A stretch of DNA of 64,000 bases from Listeria aquatica FSL S10-1188 (GCF_000525795.1 NZ_AOCG01000008.1:104604-168603); one strand, 5' to 3'; positions 36,954 through 47,320 are shown, numbered from the stretch's first letter. The notes: a model not told the origin generated them from the sequence alone. Program-made: numbers and translations.

Positions 36954-39546
36954 TTAGTCTCCGCCAGGGATTAATGTTTGGTTTTCAAGTTTAAACCGTT
37001 TATTATGCCGTAGCGTCAGTACCCACATGAGAAGTAGGTTTGTGACCACGAAAATTGAAAGTAGAACTAGGGAACTGTGCACGTATAAAGAAGTTCCGAG
37101 TCCGGATGAAATAGCATCACGGAAACTATAAACAGAGTAACTCATTGGTAAGAATGGATGAATTGCTTTGAAGAAACCATTCGTGAGTGGTAGTGGGAAC
37201 GTTCCACCGGCACCTCCAAGTTGTAGTACAAGAAGTACCATAGCAAAAAATCTTCCTGGGTTTCCAAGCGTGATGGCAAGGAACATGACAAAGAACATAA
37301 AGGCAAGTGAAGTCAAAACAGATGTTAATATAAAGGCACCAATATGATCGACATGTAAGCCAAGCATCAGCATAATTGAATCAAGAATAAGAGCCTGAAG
37401 GACAGCGGCTGACGCGCCGATAGAGGCTTTACTGAGCCACCATGAGAGGCCACTTGTTGGATCAATTGCTGGACGACGAATTGGGAAAATAAAGTTAAAG
37501 ACTAAAGCACCGACATAAAGGCCGAGTGAAAGAACGTAAGGAGCAAGACCGTGACCATAGTTAGGCACTTCACTCATTTTGTGTTCTGTTAGTTTAGCCG
37601 GTGTTGCAAACATGTTGAATGTTTTATTAGTTGCTTTTGTATCATTTACTTGTTCGGCACCATCTTTTAATTTTCCAGAAAGTTCCTTGGAACCATCGCC
37701 AACTTGCTTAATTCCATTACCAAGATTTGTTGATCCAGCTGTAAGTTTAATTGCACCGTTATTTAATTCTGAAGCACCATTTCCTAGTTGACCAATTCCG
37801 TTATTTAACAGTGGAAGTTGACTATTCATTTGATTTAGACCACCAGTTAACTCATTTGCACCTTTTGCTAGTGTCGTGCTACCGGCGTTAAGTGCTGCGT
37901 TGTTATCTGTAAGTGTCTGAAGACCGCCATTCAAGGATCCAATACCATCTGTTACTTGTTTTGAACCACTATAGAGGGCATCGACTCCATTTGAAAGAGT
38001 AGGGATAGAAGATGTAAGCTGACTCGTTCCAGAAGCTAGTTTGGAGCCTCCGTTTGACAATGCACCAAGCGCTGCAGAAATTTGACTGAATTCATCTATT
38101 GTTGATTCTGTTTTTCCTACTAGTTCATTTGTTCCGCTCGCAAGTGTAGGTACCTGCGCGTTAAGCTTGTAAATAGCGTCTGCAACTTGATTACTACTTA
38201 TCTTTAATTGATCGATCCCAGCATTAATCTCTGCGAAAGCCTTAGCTTGACCATCTGTTACTTGCTTGGCTCCTCCTTTAGCTCCCGCCTTTGCAGTAGC
38301 AACGATTTTTTGGGCTTCTGCTGAAGAAAGGTCGATTCCAGCTTGCTTCATTGCATTATCAATTCCAGCATCAATTGCTGCATCATAGCTTGTATTACTT
38401 GCTTGAAGTTTTGAAATCCCAGCTTGAACTTGATTCAATCCGGTGGTTAGTTTGTTCTTGCTTGTATCACTTGATGTATTTAAGTTTTTATTTAGCTCTG
38501 CAACAGCTGATTCTAGATTATTTGCTCCACTTTTCAGTTGTTGCAACTTTGCTTTTTGTTCGGGTGTATTGCTTTCTTTTAGTCCAGCATCCACCTTTTT
38601 TTTTAAGTTCGGCGATTCCTTTATTTAATTGATCGACTCCACCGTTTAGTTGTGTAGCACCTGAAGAAAGGGCGGGTACTTGATTTTTCAGATCTGCAAG
38701 TCCACTAGTTACTTTGTTTGAACCTGGGTAAAGCTCAGCAGATCCATTTGCAAGTTTTTGAGTACCATTTGTATATGCTCCAAGTTTTGTGCTGAACTCA
38801 TTTTCACCTGCACTAAGTGATTTAGCTCCATTCGCTAATTTTTGAGTACCTGCAGTAGCTTCACTTACTGCCACTTGAATTTGAGAAGTACCATCTTTAA
38901 AAGTTAATGTGCTGTTCGCAAGTGTATCTAACCCCTTTGTAAGGGTTTTATTACCCTCTGCAAGCTTAGTTGAGCCGTCATTTAATTTTTTGGCTCCGTT
39001 TGCAGCAGTTGTCATGCCTTTACCCACTTCTTTAATTTGAGCAAAAACACTTTTTGCATATTCTTTGGTTATTTTTGTTGCAACCTGTGATTTCAACTGG
39101 TTTGCAGCTTGTTCAGTAACCACTTCACCTACATAGTTTTGTGAAGGATTGATTTTGTAAGATAAATTCATTTTTTGAGGATTTTTATCAAGCAGGGTAG
39201 AGGCATTTTTTGAGAAATTTTTTGGAATCGTGACGACCATAAAATATTTGCCATCTTTGATACCTTGCTCTGCTGATTTTTGACTGACAAAATGCCAACC
39301 TAGATCGTTATTTTTCTTTAGGTTATCTACAAGTTCATTTCCGACATCCAGTTGTTTTTCCGCCATATTCTGTTTTTTTTATCGTGATTGACAACAGCAA
39401 CGGGAAGATCTCCTGTTTTACCATAAGGATCCCAAATTGATTTTAAAAAAGAATCCTCCATATAAGATCGGAATGAATAAAATAACAATGGAAGAAATCA
39501 GTAGGATTTTATTTTTCCCAAACTGCATCCATTCGTTTTTTAACAT
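36954..39546 (-). CDS. YhgE/Pip-family membrane protein (several frame breaks)
   Basis: A protein of about 863 residues with one N-terminal membrane helix (LLISSIVILFIPILYGGFF), a very long extracellular region and five to six C-terminal helices of the ABC-2 type (SLGLYVGALVFNFIFPIRRP). The outer region is built of repeated LxxGxxxLxxG units, coiled-coil-like. This is the phage-infection-protein family, also used as part of surface secretion systems. Frame breaks lie at A6 39445-39450, T8 39373-39380 and T9 38596-38604. The start ATG at 39546 is 24 bases after the Rrf2 regulator gene, so both are co-transcribed. Confidence 0.85.
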
Positions 39547-39570
39547 ATTCACTTTCTAATCAACACCAAT

Positions 39571-40060
39571 CTAAAAATTTAATTCAGGATGACTTTCGTT
39601 CCAGTCTTTGAACGGAAGCTCCTCTTGACCAAGCGTTTCAAGCAGTAAATCTGCAACAGTACGGTTTTTTAGCACTTCTTTCCAAGCAGCGTCCGCTTCT
39701 TCAAAAGTTTTCGTTACCTTCTTTTCACCTTTAGAAGCCACATTTTTACGAATATCTCCAAATACGGTTTTGATCAGTCCTGTATCTGGATAACTCGAGA
39801 GGTCGCTTTCGATCGCTTCTACAATTTCAAGTAGCGAAATTTTTTTTCGGACTTTTGGCTAAAGAAAATCCACCGTTGTTTCCAGAAACGGAACGAATAA
39901 TATCTTTAACCACTAATTTTCGCATGATTTTTTTTAGGTAAGAAGAAGAAACTTGCAGGCGTTTGCTGATTACATCTGATGCAAGTGGCACCGTGCTATC
40001 TTGAGTGGAAAGTAGTGTGATGATACAAACCGCTTGTTCTAAGCTTCGGGTTAACTTCAT
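39571..40060 (-). CDS. Rrf2-family transcriptional regulator (frame break at T8)
   Basis: An Rrf2-type regulator of 162 residues. The N-terminal winged helix has the family pattern LEQAVCIITLLSTQ... and VISKRLQVSSSYLKKIMRKL, then SVSGNNGGFSLAKSPKKISL. No cluster-binding cysteines are evident, so it is unlikely to sense through Fe-S. The T8 run 39840-39847 breaks the frame; one base fewer restores the second half. The ATG at 40060 has GAGG eight bases upstream. It precedes the YhgE/Pip gene and likely controls it. Confidence 0.82.
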
Positions 40061-40213
40061 CAAATTCACCTCACTTGTATTAAACGCTATAGAGATACCA
40101 TATATCTATTATGGATATCAATAGTCTATGATAATTATAATCATTTCTACTGAAAAAGCAAGCTGCAATGTTTTCTTTTTCTTGAAGGGGTTTTCATTTT
40201 TAGAAAACTGCGC

Positions 40214-40219
40214 TATAAT
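40214..40219 (+). promoter_or_regulatory. -10 element of the queT transcript
   Basis: TATAAT, 18 bases before the riboswitch, so the aptamer lies at the very 5' end of the transcript. The -35 region (TTTTCA at 40191) is a weak match. Confidence 0.5.
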
Positions 40220-40236
40220 AATGTGATTTTAAAAAA

Positions 40237-40273
40237 ACGTAGTTCGAAACCATCCTACGTAAAAAAAACTAGG
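40237..40273 (+). promoter_or_regulatory. preQ1-I riboswitch controlling queT
   Basis: Compact class-I preQ1 aptamer: stem ACGTAG, loop beginning TTCGAAACCAT, closing CCTACGT, then an A-rich stretch ending in AACTAGGG. The A-rich tail and ACTA fold back into the loop in this class, and the downstream Shine-Dalgarno GGGAGAG (40272-40278) overlaps the 3' part. Ligand binding should hide the ribosome site. The downstream gene is a queuosine-precursor transporter, the expected target. Confidence 0.82.
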
Positions 40274-40285
40274 GAGAGATTAATA

Positions 40286-40765
40286 GTGAAAATGAAATGG
40301 ATTACAACGAATGCGATTGTTGCAGCATTGTACATCATTCTGGGCTTTTTAGTTCAGCCGCTTGTTTTTGGCGCTGTGCAATTTCGTATTCCAGAATTAT
40401 TCAATCATTTGATTGTGTTTAATAAGAAATTTTTCTGGGGAATTATACTCGGCGTTTTTATAACGAATCTGTTTTCACCACTTGGTTGGTATGACCTTGT
40501 TTTTGGTGTTTCGCAGTCTGTTATTTCGATGCTCATCATGTTTATCGTGATGCATTATTTGAAAGGACAAGTTGCGCGGATGATTGCTAATACGCTAGTT
40601 TTCTCATTGACGATGTTTATCATCGCATTTGAGCTTTACCTCGCATTTGATTTGCCATTTTTTGCAAGCTGGCTATTCGCATCTTTTGGGGAACTCGCGG
40701 TGATGGGAATAGGTATTCCAATTATGTATGTGCTAAACAAGCGCATGAAGCTGGATTCGCTTTAA
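40286..40765 (+). CDS. queT: Queuosine-precursor transporter QueT
   Basis: A 159-residue ECF-type substrate-binding membrane subunit with five to six helices and the family pattern VQFRIPELFNHLIVFNKKFFWG followed by SPLGWYDLVFGVSQS. It imports preQ1 or a related 7-deazaguanine for tRNA modification, using the shared ECF energising module encoded elsewhere. A GTG at 40286, seven bases after GGGAGAG, is the probable start; the upstream part of the open frame is the riboswitch and not coding. Confidence 0.9.
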   Translation: MKMKWITTNAIVAALYIILGFLVQPLVFGAVQFRIPELFNHLIVFNKKFFWGIILGVFITNLFSPLGWYDLVFGVSQSVISMLIMFIVMHYLKGQVARMIANTLVFSLTMFIIAFELYLAFDLPFFASWLFASFGELAVMGIGIPIMYVLNKRMKLDSL

Positions 40766-40771
40766 ATATTT

Positions 40772-40810
40772 AAAAAGAGCTGGGAACATTAATCTGTTCC
40801 AGCTCTTTTT
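40772..40810. terminator. Bidirectional terminator after queT
   Basis: AAAAAGAGCTG(G)GAACA pairs with TGTTCCAGCTCTTTTT with one bulged G. The stop codon of the convergent secreted-protein gene is in its loop. Confidence 0.85.
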
Positions 40811-41285
40811 ATGTCACGAAGTGAAGCAAGAACCTTCAGTCTAGCCTGCAACGTTTTGTGTTCAGATTTATTTGAAGATAGCCCTGATAAAGTAATAAGA
40901 AGCCTAAGCTCCGTTTTCTTGCCTTCTGCATCTATTTCAGTAAGTGTTAAGAAATTTTCACCATTTATAAAATCACGAAAAAAAAAGCTTATGTTCAGTT
41001 GTCATTTTTTGTGTAGAAATCGTTTCGTGAGTTGTAGTGTAAGTAATTCGAGAGGGTTCTTTTGTTGTGAACTGGATTTTCACTTGGTTGTTCTCAAGTG
41101 AAACAAGTGGAGCTCCAATCGAATAATCATCTGTCAGAAATAAATCCGTTAAGTCTTCTGAGGTTTGGTTAGATTGTAGAACCTCCGTTTCGGGGGCAGC
41201 TGTTACTTTTATAGTGGGAGCAGAAAAACTCACAATAGAGAAAAGAAGCGTTACAATCATCCAATAAATCCATTTTTTTTCGCAT
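40789..41285 (-). CDS. Exported protein of unknown function (two frame breaks)
   Basis: After correcting an A8 run near the start (41272-41280) and an A9 run (40978-40986), this is a 164-residue protein. It starts MRKKWIYWMIVTLLFSIVSF, a signal peptide cleaved near VTAAPE. The mature part (VSLENNQVKIQFTTKEPSRI..., later LLITLSGLSSNKSEHKTLQ) matches no family I know. No lipobox or anchor is visible. The ATG at 41285 is preceded by AGGAG. It is divergent from ydbS-ydbT. Without the corrections only a central 95-residue piece seems to be coding. Confidence 0.65.
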
Positions 41286-41387
41286 CTTATTTCTCCTCTC
41301 GAAAAATGTTATACTTAGCATAGCACGAAATTATGAACAAAAAATGAATGGCGACTTATTTTTAAAAATTAAACGAGGGAGGGTATT

Positions 41388-41872
41388 ATGGAACTTACCA
41401 ATTTAGAAAAGAAACTGCCAAAAAAAAATAAAAAAGGGTTTGGCAGATTTCATACGGGGTTGTGGGGGTTTTACTTGTTTTAGCAACAATTGGAAGCTAT
41501 CTAATATTTTCTGCAACAGATGTGAATCTCTGGTTCAGTGCTATTGTATTCGCAGTTGCTTTACTTTATTTTATCTTTATTTATGGGTTTATTATCCCAT
41601 TTAGGTGGATGAGATGGAGTTACCAAATTAAACATGATGAAATCGAAATTCAACATGGCATCATTTTTCGGAAACGTGTTTTAATTCCGATGATTCGAAT
41701 TCAGCATATTGAAACCTCACAAGGTCCACTGCTTAGACAGCAAAATCTTGTTTCACTTTCAATTACAACAGCGGCAGGAGCAAATGAAATCGAGGCGGTC
41801 AATGCTTCGGAATCAGATGAACTACGTGAGTATATTCTTAGTCTCGTAAAGGTGGCGAAAGAAGATGTATAG
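41388..41872 (+). CDS. ydbS: Bacterial PH-domain membrane protein YdbS-like (frame break)
   Basis: A protein of about 160 residues with two N-terminal membrane helices and one bacterial PH domain (bPH2; IKHDEIEIQHGIIFRKRVLIPM..., IQHIETSQGPLLRQ). The function of this family is not settled; B. subtilis ydbS/ydbT affect resistance to some antimicrobial peptides. The frame breaks in adjacent A9 and A6 runs (41420-41435); removing two bases restores LPKKIKRVWQISYGVV. The ATG at 41388 follows GGGAGGG. It overlaps ydbT by eight bases. Confidence 0.82.
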
Positions 41873-43353
41873 CGAACGTAAATTGCATCCGATCGCACTT
41901 TTGAAAGAGATGTTCGATAATCTTCGTAAAAGCATTATTCCGATTGTCATTGGCTTGTTTTACATTTTTCAAGCTATTAAAAACAATCAATGGTTTCAAG
42001 CTTGGCTTTTCCCGATCTTGATTATAATAGTGATTCTTTTGATGTTTGCTCCAGCCATGATCAAATATTGGACTTACCGGTATACGCTTGAAGAGAAGGG
42101 CTTGCGCATTAAATATGGTTTGATTTTCCGGAAAAATATTTTTATTCCATATGAAAGAATTCAAACCGTTCAGCAAAAGCAGTGGTTCTTTTTCATCCCC
42201 TTTAATGTCGTTCAAATTCTTGTAGAAACGGCAGGAACAAGTGGGAAAGCAGAGGCGGATTTAAGTGCTGTGCCAAAGAGTGTGGCACAAGAACTTAAGG
42301 ATTTAAGAGATGGTAAAAAAGCGGAAAAAGCAGTAGAACAAGGAGAAAATCCAGATCAAGTAATAAAAAAAAGCTTTTGCTGTTCAAAATGAATCTGAAG
42401 ATAGCATTCGAACAGTTGAGCTGAAAACAAAAGAACTACTTCTCATGGCTGTTACTTCAAGTGGAGTGTTCGGAAGTCTTGCCCTTATTATTGCTTTTCT
42501 ATCGCAATTTTGGGAAGCGATCCCGGAAGAGTGGCTCGTATCTGGGTTCGAACAAGCCATTCGATTAGGGATTTTATTGTTTGTAGTTATAGCCATTTTA
42601 CTTTTAATCGTTTTATGGATTTTTTCAATCATTTTGACATTGTTTAAATTTTTCCAATTTAAACTGCATCAATTTGAAGATCATCTTGTGGTTGAAAAAG
42701 GTCTATTTGAACGAGATACAACAACGATTAAATATGAGCGTATTCAAGGGGTTGTAATTGTCGAATCTCCGCTGCGGCAGATACTTCGCCTAGTGAGCGT
42801 GAAAATCATCACGGCTGGAGGGGCAGACGAGCAGAATCAATCGGGAAATATTTTGCTCATTCCGATCATGAAAAAACAATTAGCGCTTGAGACGATCAAA
42901 GAGATGCTCCCAGCTTATCACTTTGAAGAAGCTAAAATTGAGAAGCTACCTAAGCAAAATCTGGCACGTTTTTTGATGATTTATCTCGTTTGGTCTATTA
43001 TTCCATTTCTCATTTTGAGTGTGCTTTTCTATCCTTACGGGCTTATTGCAGTACTTCTTCCTCTTTTTGCAGGATTAAAAGCAATTGCGAGTTTTCGCGC
43101 GACAGGATTCAGTCTGAGTGAAGGGACTCTTTTACTTCGCGCAAGACCGTTTCTTTCAAAAACAACCCACCTAGTTAGAAAAGAACGAATCCAGTCCATG
43201 AAAGTTTCGAGGAGCATCTGGATGGAACGTACAAAAACAAATCATCTAAGTATCGCATTGAAATCCGGTAACTCTGAAACTACACCATTTTTGCGTTATC
43301 TTTCCGGGGAACAAGCAGAAAGACTTTATAAGTGGTATCATCCCAATGCTTAA
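41865..43353 (+). CDS. ydbT: Bacterial PH-domain membrane protein YdbT-like (frame break at A8)
   Basis: The 495-residue partner of ydbS, with three bPH2 domains separated by pairs of membrane helices: LEEKGLRIKYGLIFRKNIFI, then EDHLVVEKGLFERDTTTIKYE, then LSEGTLLLRARPFLSKTTHL. The A8 run 42365-42372 breaks the frame; with A7 it reads VIKKAFAVQNESED and joins the two pieces. It lies in one operon with ydbS and ends in a terminator. The two proteins probably form one membrane complex. Confidence 0.85.
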
Positions 43354-43355
43354 GG

Positions 43356-43394
43356 AAAACTGCACTTCTCATTTTTTGAAGTGCAGTTTTTACT
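43356..43394 (+). terminator. Terminator of ydbS-ydbT
   Basis: AAAACTGCACTTC and GAAGTGCAGTTTT pair perfectly over 13 bases, with T-rich sequence after. Confidence 0.88.
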
Positions 43395-43415
43395 TACCCA
43401 AAGTAAGCATCTTGC

Positions 43416-43444
43416 TTGCAAAATCAGTGTGATTCTCCTACAAT
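43416..43444 (+). promoter_or_regulatory. Promoter of the second amino-acid ABC operon
   Basis: TTGCAA and TACAAT with a 17-base spacer. A leader of about 115 bases follows; TCCTTATT and AATTAAGGA in it may pair, but no known riboswitch is recognised. Confidence 0.65.
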
Positions 43445-43565
43445 ATACAAGGCATAGAGCGTGTAGCAAAGTGAGCAAACTGTGACTATTAATCCTCCTT
43501 ATTTCATCGGAATAATTGGTTTTGCGATAATTAAGGAAGAAAATGAATAAAAGGAGAACAATAAC

Positions 43566-44359
43566 ATGAAAAAGATAGCAGCGTTTTTACTAACTTCCAT
43601 TTTAGTGGTGGTTTTAACTGCTTGCGGTGGGAGTGGAAGCTCTTCAAGTGATAATGAAATGAAAAAAAATCGAAAAAGAGGGGACTATCACAGTCGGGAC
43701 AGAAGGTACTTATCGCCCCTTTACTTTTCATGACTCTAAAACGAACAAATTAACCGGATTTGATATTGATGTCGTTAAAGAAGTTGCGAAACGACTTGAT
43801 CTTAAAGTGAAATTCGAAGAAACACAATGGGATTCGATGTTTGCGGGACTTAATTCTTCTCGCTTTGATGTTGTTGCTAATCAAGTTGGGATTAATAAAG
43901 AGCGTGAAAAGAAATATGATCTATCTGTACCTTATTCAAAAAGCACAGCTGTCATTGTTACAGCAAAAGACAACGATTCAATCAAGACAACAGCTGATTT
44001 AAAAAGGCGTGAAAGTCGCTCAAAGCCTGACAAGTAATTACGGAAAAATCGCGAAAGATGCAGGGGCTGATATTCAGTCCGTTGATGGTTTGTCGCAATC
44101 ACTTACTTTAATTAAGCAAGGCCGGACGGATGCAACTGTTAATGACAAACTCGCTGTGCTCGATTATATGAAGCAAACTAGTGATAATAAAGTGAAAATT
44201 GCAGCTGAGTTAAATAAAGAAACAAGTAGCAGCGCTTTTGCTTTTCGTAAGGATTCCGGAATCAAAGCTTCTTTTGATAAAGAGCTAAAAGCTATGAAAA
44301 AAGACGGTACATTAAAACAGATCTCAGAAAAATGGTTTGGACAAGATGTTTCTGAATAA
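43566..44359 (+). CDS. Amino-acid ABC transporter substrate-binding lipoprotein (two frame breaks)
   Basis: A 263-residue family 3 solute-binding lipoprotein: signal peptide with lipobox LTAC, then a binding domain with GTEGTYRPFTFHDSK, LTGFDIDVVKEVAKRL and QVGINKEREKKYDLSVPYSK. Resemblance to the cystine/polar amino-acid group (Lmo2349-like) is a memory-based guess. The frame breaks at A8 43662-43669 and A5 44001-44005; one base fewer at each restores the whole protein. The ATG at 43566 follows AAAGGAG. First gene of a three-gene operon. Confidence 0.87.
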
Positions 44360-45050
44360 TTTACTTTTAGGAGCTGTTTCGCTTGATAATTTGAACTTTG
44401 ATGTGCTGAAAGAAGCTTTTTGGCCAATGGTAAAGGGCGGGATCGAATATACGATTCCGCTTACGCTTTTATCCTTTGTCATTGGAATGGTCATTGCGCT
44501 TGTCATTGCACTTTTCCGTCTTTCAAGTTCGAAAATTTTTCGTGGGATCGGTCGTTTTTATGTTTCACTAATTCGCGGGACTCCGCTTCTTGTCCAACTG
44601 TTTGTCATCTTTTACGGTTTGCCGACAATTGGCCTTAAGTTTGATCCGTTTCCTGCTGCCATCATTGCTTTTTCGTTAAATATTGGCGGTTATGCGGCTG
44701 AAATTGTGCGTGGTGCGATTCAGTCTGTGCCAAAGGGTCAGTGGGAAGCGGGATACACGATCGGGATGAGCTATACACAAGTATTGTTTCGGATCATTAT
44801 TCCTCAAGCTGCACGCGTTTCTGTTCCACCGCTTTCCAATACATTTATAAGTTTGATTAAAGATACATCGCTAGCTTCACTCGTGCTCGTTTCTGAACTC
44901 TTTCGGAAATCCCAAGAAATCGCAGCAACGAGTTATGAGTTTTTGCTAGTTTATATGGAAGCGGGACTGCTTTACTGGATTGTTTGTGTATTTTTGTCAG
45001 CATTACAAGGTCGTCTTGAAAAACGGTTAGATCGTTATATCGCGAAATAA
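44346..45050 (+). CDS. Amino-acid ABC transporter permease
   Basis: A permease of about 234 residues with five membrane helices and the EAA loop GQWEAGYTIGMSYTQVLFRI. The N-terminal amphipathic part and GIEYTIPLTLLSFVIG fit the polar-amino-acid family. The start is uncertain: the ATG at 44346 overlaps the binding-protein gene by 14 bases and has a weak Shine-Dalgarno, while TTGs at 44337 and 44390 are alternatives. Operon position between binding protein and ATPase supports the role. Confidence 0.88.
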   Translation: MFLNNLLLGAVSLDNLNFDVLKEAFWPMVKGGIEYTIPLTLLSFVIGMVIALVIALFRLSSSKIFRGIGRFYVSLIRGTPLLVQLFVIFYGLPTIGLKFDPFPAAIIAFSLNIGGYAAEIVRGAIQSVPKGQWEAGYTIGMSYTQVLFRIIIPQAARVSVPPLSNTFISLIKDTSLASLVLVSELFRKSQEIAATSYEFLLVYMEAGLLYWIVCVFLSALQGRLEKRLDRYIAK

Positions 45051-45062
45051 GGAGTGAAAGCT

Positions 45063-45809
45063 ATGTATCTTGAAGCGAAAAATATTGAAAAGGCATTTGG
45101 GGAAAATCAAGTTTTGCGTGGCATCGATCTAACTGTGGAGAAAGGGACTGTAACGGTTATTATCGGGCCTTCAGGTTCTGGGAAAACCACTTTTTTAAGG
45201 TCGCTAAACGCGCTTGAAATTCCAGAGACGGGTTCCCTTCAGTTTGATGATTTGGAAATTGATTTTTCAAAGAAATTGTCCAAAAAACAAATTGCAGATC
45301 TGAGAAAAGAATCCACGATGGTTTTCCAAAATTATAATCTTTTTCCGCATAAGACAGCCCTTGAAAATGTGATGGAAGGTCCTGTCCAAGTGAAGAAAAT
45401 GCCGAAAGAGCAAGCCAAACAAGAAGCGCTAGAATTGCTTAGAAAGGTTAATTTATCGGAACAAGCCGATCTTTACCCCTATCAACTTTCAGGCGGTCAG
45501 GAACAGCGTGTTGGGATCGCCCGTGCGCTTGCGATGAAGCCTAAATTGATTTTGTTTGACGAACCAACATCGGCGTTAGATCCGGAACTAGTCGGGGATG
45601 TCCTCAAAGTGATGAAAAGTTTAGCGAGCGATGGTTGGACAATGATCGTCGTTACTCATGAGCTTAAGTTTGCTGAGCAAGTTGCCGATGAAGTGATTTT
45701 TATGGATCAAGGTGTCGTCTGTGAACAAGGAAAACCAGAAGATATCTTTAAAGCACCGAAGGAACCACGTACCAAGCAATTTTTGGAACGAATTTTAGAT
45801 CCCATTTAA
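45063..45809 (+). CDS. Amino-acid ABC transporter ATPase
   Basis: A 248-residue ATPase with Walker [10 protein letters not shown], signature LSGGQEQR, Walker [13 protein letters not shown] and the His switch VVTHELKF. It powers the preceding permease and binding lipoprotein. The ATG at 45063 is chosen because GGAG lies eight bases upstream; a GTG at 45054 directly touches it. The signature QEQR in place of QKQR is a small variation. Confidence 0.92.
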   Translation: MYLEAKNIEKAFGENQVLRGIDLTVEKGTVTVIIGPSGSGKTTFLRSLNALEIPETGSLQFDDLEIDFSKKLSKKQIADLRKESTMVFQNYNLFPHKTALENVMEGPVQVKKMPKEQAKQEALELLRKVNLSEQADLYPYQLSGGQEQRVGIARALAMKPKLILFDEPTSALDPELVGDVLKVMKSLASDGWTMIVVTHELKFAEQVADEVIFMDQGVVCEQGKPEDIFKAPKEPRTKQFLERILDPI

Positions 45810-45814
45810 AAAGG

Positions 45815-45874
45815 AGAAGCCTCGCAATTGAAGTTGTTTTATGCAGCTATTCTTTGTAGGCTTTCTTTTTTTTT
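45815..45874 (+). terminator. Terminator of the second amino-acid ABC operon
   Basis: AGAAGCCT pairs with AGGCTTTCT across a longer inner region and is followed by a long T run. Confidence 0.6.
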
Positions 45875-45925
45875 GTGCTAAAATAGTAGAGCAAAAATGG
45901 TTAACAGAGAGAGGTGCTGAAAAGA

Positions 45926-47320
45926 ATGAAACGAATAGTAATTATCGGCGGTGGACTTTCCGGTTTATCGGCAGCTTATACGCTTCATCAGATGGGAAAT
46001 GAGGATATAAGCTTTGATGTATATGAAAAAGAATCCCATTTTAACGGGAAATTTGAAACAGTGAAACGCGACGGGTTTTTGATTGAGAAAGGCCCCGACT
46101 CGTTTCTTGCAAGAAAAACAGCAGGAGTTGAGCTCGTTGATGAACTAGGACTAAGTGATGAACTAGTAGCTAATGCAACGGGAAGATCCTTCATTTATAA
46201 TGGAAGCGGGCTATTTCCAATTCCGGAAGGTTCAGTTATGGGAATTCCGACAGACGAGGCAGCGCTTGCAGAAAGTGAATTGATTTCAGAAGCTGGAAAG
46301 GCCTATGCTCTGCAAGAAAAGACGCGTCCCTATATCCCCGTTAAAAATGATAGTTCACTAGGAGATTTCTTTGAAGCGCGCTTCGGAAAAGAGCTTGTGA
46401 AAGGCTTGATCGAGCCACTTTTATCAGGAATTTATGCAGGAAATATTTACAACATGAGTTTGCGGGCGACTTTTCCGCAGTTTGAGACGACGATTGAAAA
46501 AAGTGGTAGTTTGATGAAAGGTTTAGCAATGCCGGCACAAGTTAATATGCAAACAACAGGAACTAAAAATACGATCGGAGCTTTCAGAACCCTAAAAAAT
46601 GGACTTTCTGAACTGCCAAATGCACTTGTAGCATCGCTTCCAAGTGAATCACTTCACACTTTGAAAGAAGCTGTTAAGCTGGAACGAAAGGGTACAGGCT
46701 ACCAAATTTTGTTTGCAGATGGTTCGCGAGAAGAGGCAGATGCAGTCTTGATTGCGGCAACGCATGATGTGGTACTTAAACTTTTGGATAGAGATACGGC
46801 GGTCCCGTTTGAAAACCGACCGCTTTCGACACTAGCGACAATCTCATTTGCTTATGATCATCTGGATAAAGCAGCCTTAAAAGAAGGTACAGGCTATTTG
46901 GTTTCCCGTGTAAATGATTACCGAACAACTGCTTGTACATGGGTGCACAAAAAATGGCCGCATATGGTTCCAGACGGAAAAATGCTATTGCGCGGTTTTC
47001 TCGGAAAAGCTGGCGAAAATTGGATTGAAACAACATCTGATCAGGAATTGATTGATATGGTTTTGGCCGATTACAAAGAAATGATGGGGCTAACTGAAAC
47101 ACCGCTCTTTGCGGAAGTAAGTCGTATGCCACATGCGATGCCACAATATGATGTGGGTCATAAAGAGCGGTTAGCGACCTTTAAGCAAAATCTTTCGGCG
47201 AATTATCCGCGTGTTCACGTAGCAGGAATGAGTTACGACGGCGTTGGGATTCCAGATTGTATAAGGCAGGCTCGGACTATGGCTGAACAAATAGCCGAAG
47301 AGGTGAATCAAGTTGATTAA
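45926..47320 (+). CDS. hemY: Coproporphyrinogen/protoporphyrinogen oxidase
   Basis: A 464-residue FAD-dependent oxidase of haem synthesis; in Firmicutes this enzyme oxidises coproporphyrinogen III to coproporphyrin III. The N-terminal dinucleotide-binding motif is VIIGGGLSGLSAAYTL, and the C-terminal FAD motif VAGMSYDGVGIPDCIRQ. The ATG at 45926 gives this motif close to the N terminus, with GAGG about eleven bases upstream. It overlaps acpS by eight bases, forming the start of the hemY-acpS-alr group seen in Listeria. Confidence 0.92.
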   Translation: MKRIVIIGGGLSGLSAAYTLHQMGNEDISFDVYEKESHFNGKFETVKRDGFLIEKGPDSFLARKTAGVELVDELGLSDELVANATGRSFIYNGSGLFPIPEGSVMGIPTDEAALAESELISEAGKAYALQEKTRPYIPVKNDSSLGDFFEARFGKELVKGLIEPLLSGIYAGNIYNMSLRATFPQFETTIEKSGSLMKGLAMPAQVNMQTTGTKNTIGAFRTLKNGLSELPNALVASLPSESLHTLKEAVKLERKGTGYQILFADGSREEADAVLIAATHDVVLKLLDRDTAVPFENRPLSTLATISFAYDHLDKAALKEGTGYLVSRVNDYRTTACTWVHKKWPHMVPDGKMLLRGFLGKAGENWIETTSDQELIDMVLADYKEMMGLTETPLFAEVSRMPHAMPQYDVGHKERLATFKQNLSANYPRVHVAGMSYDGVGIPDCIRQARTMAEQIAEEVNQVD

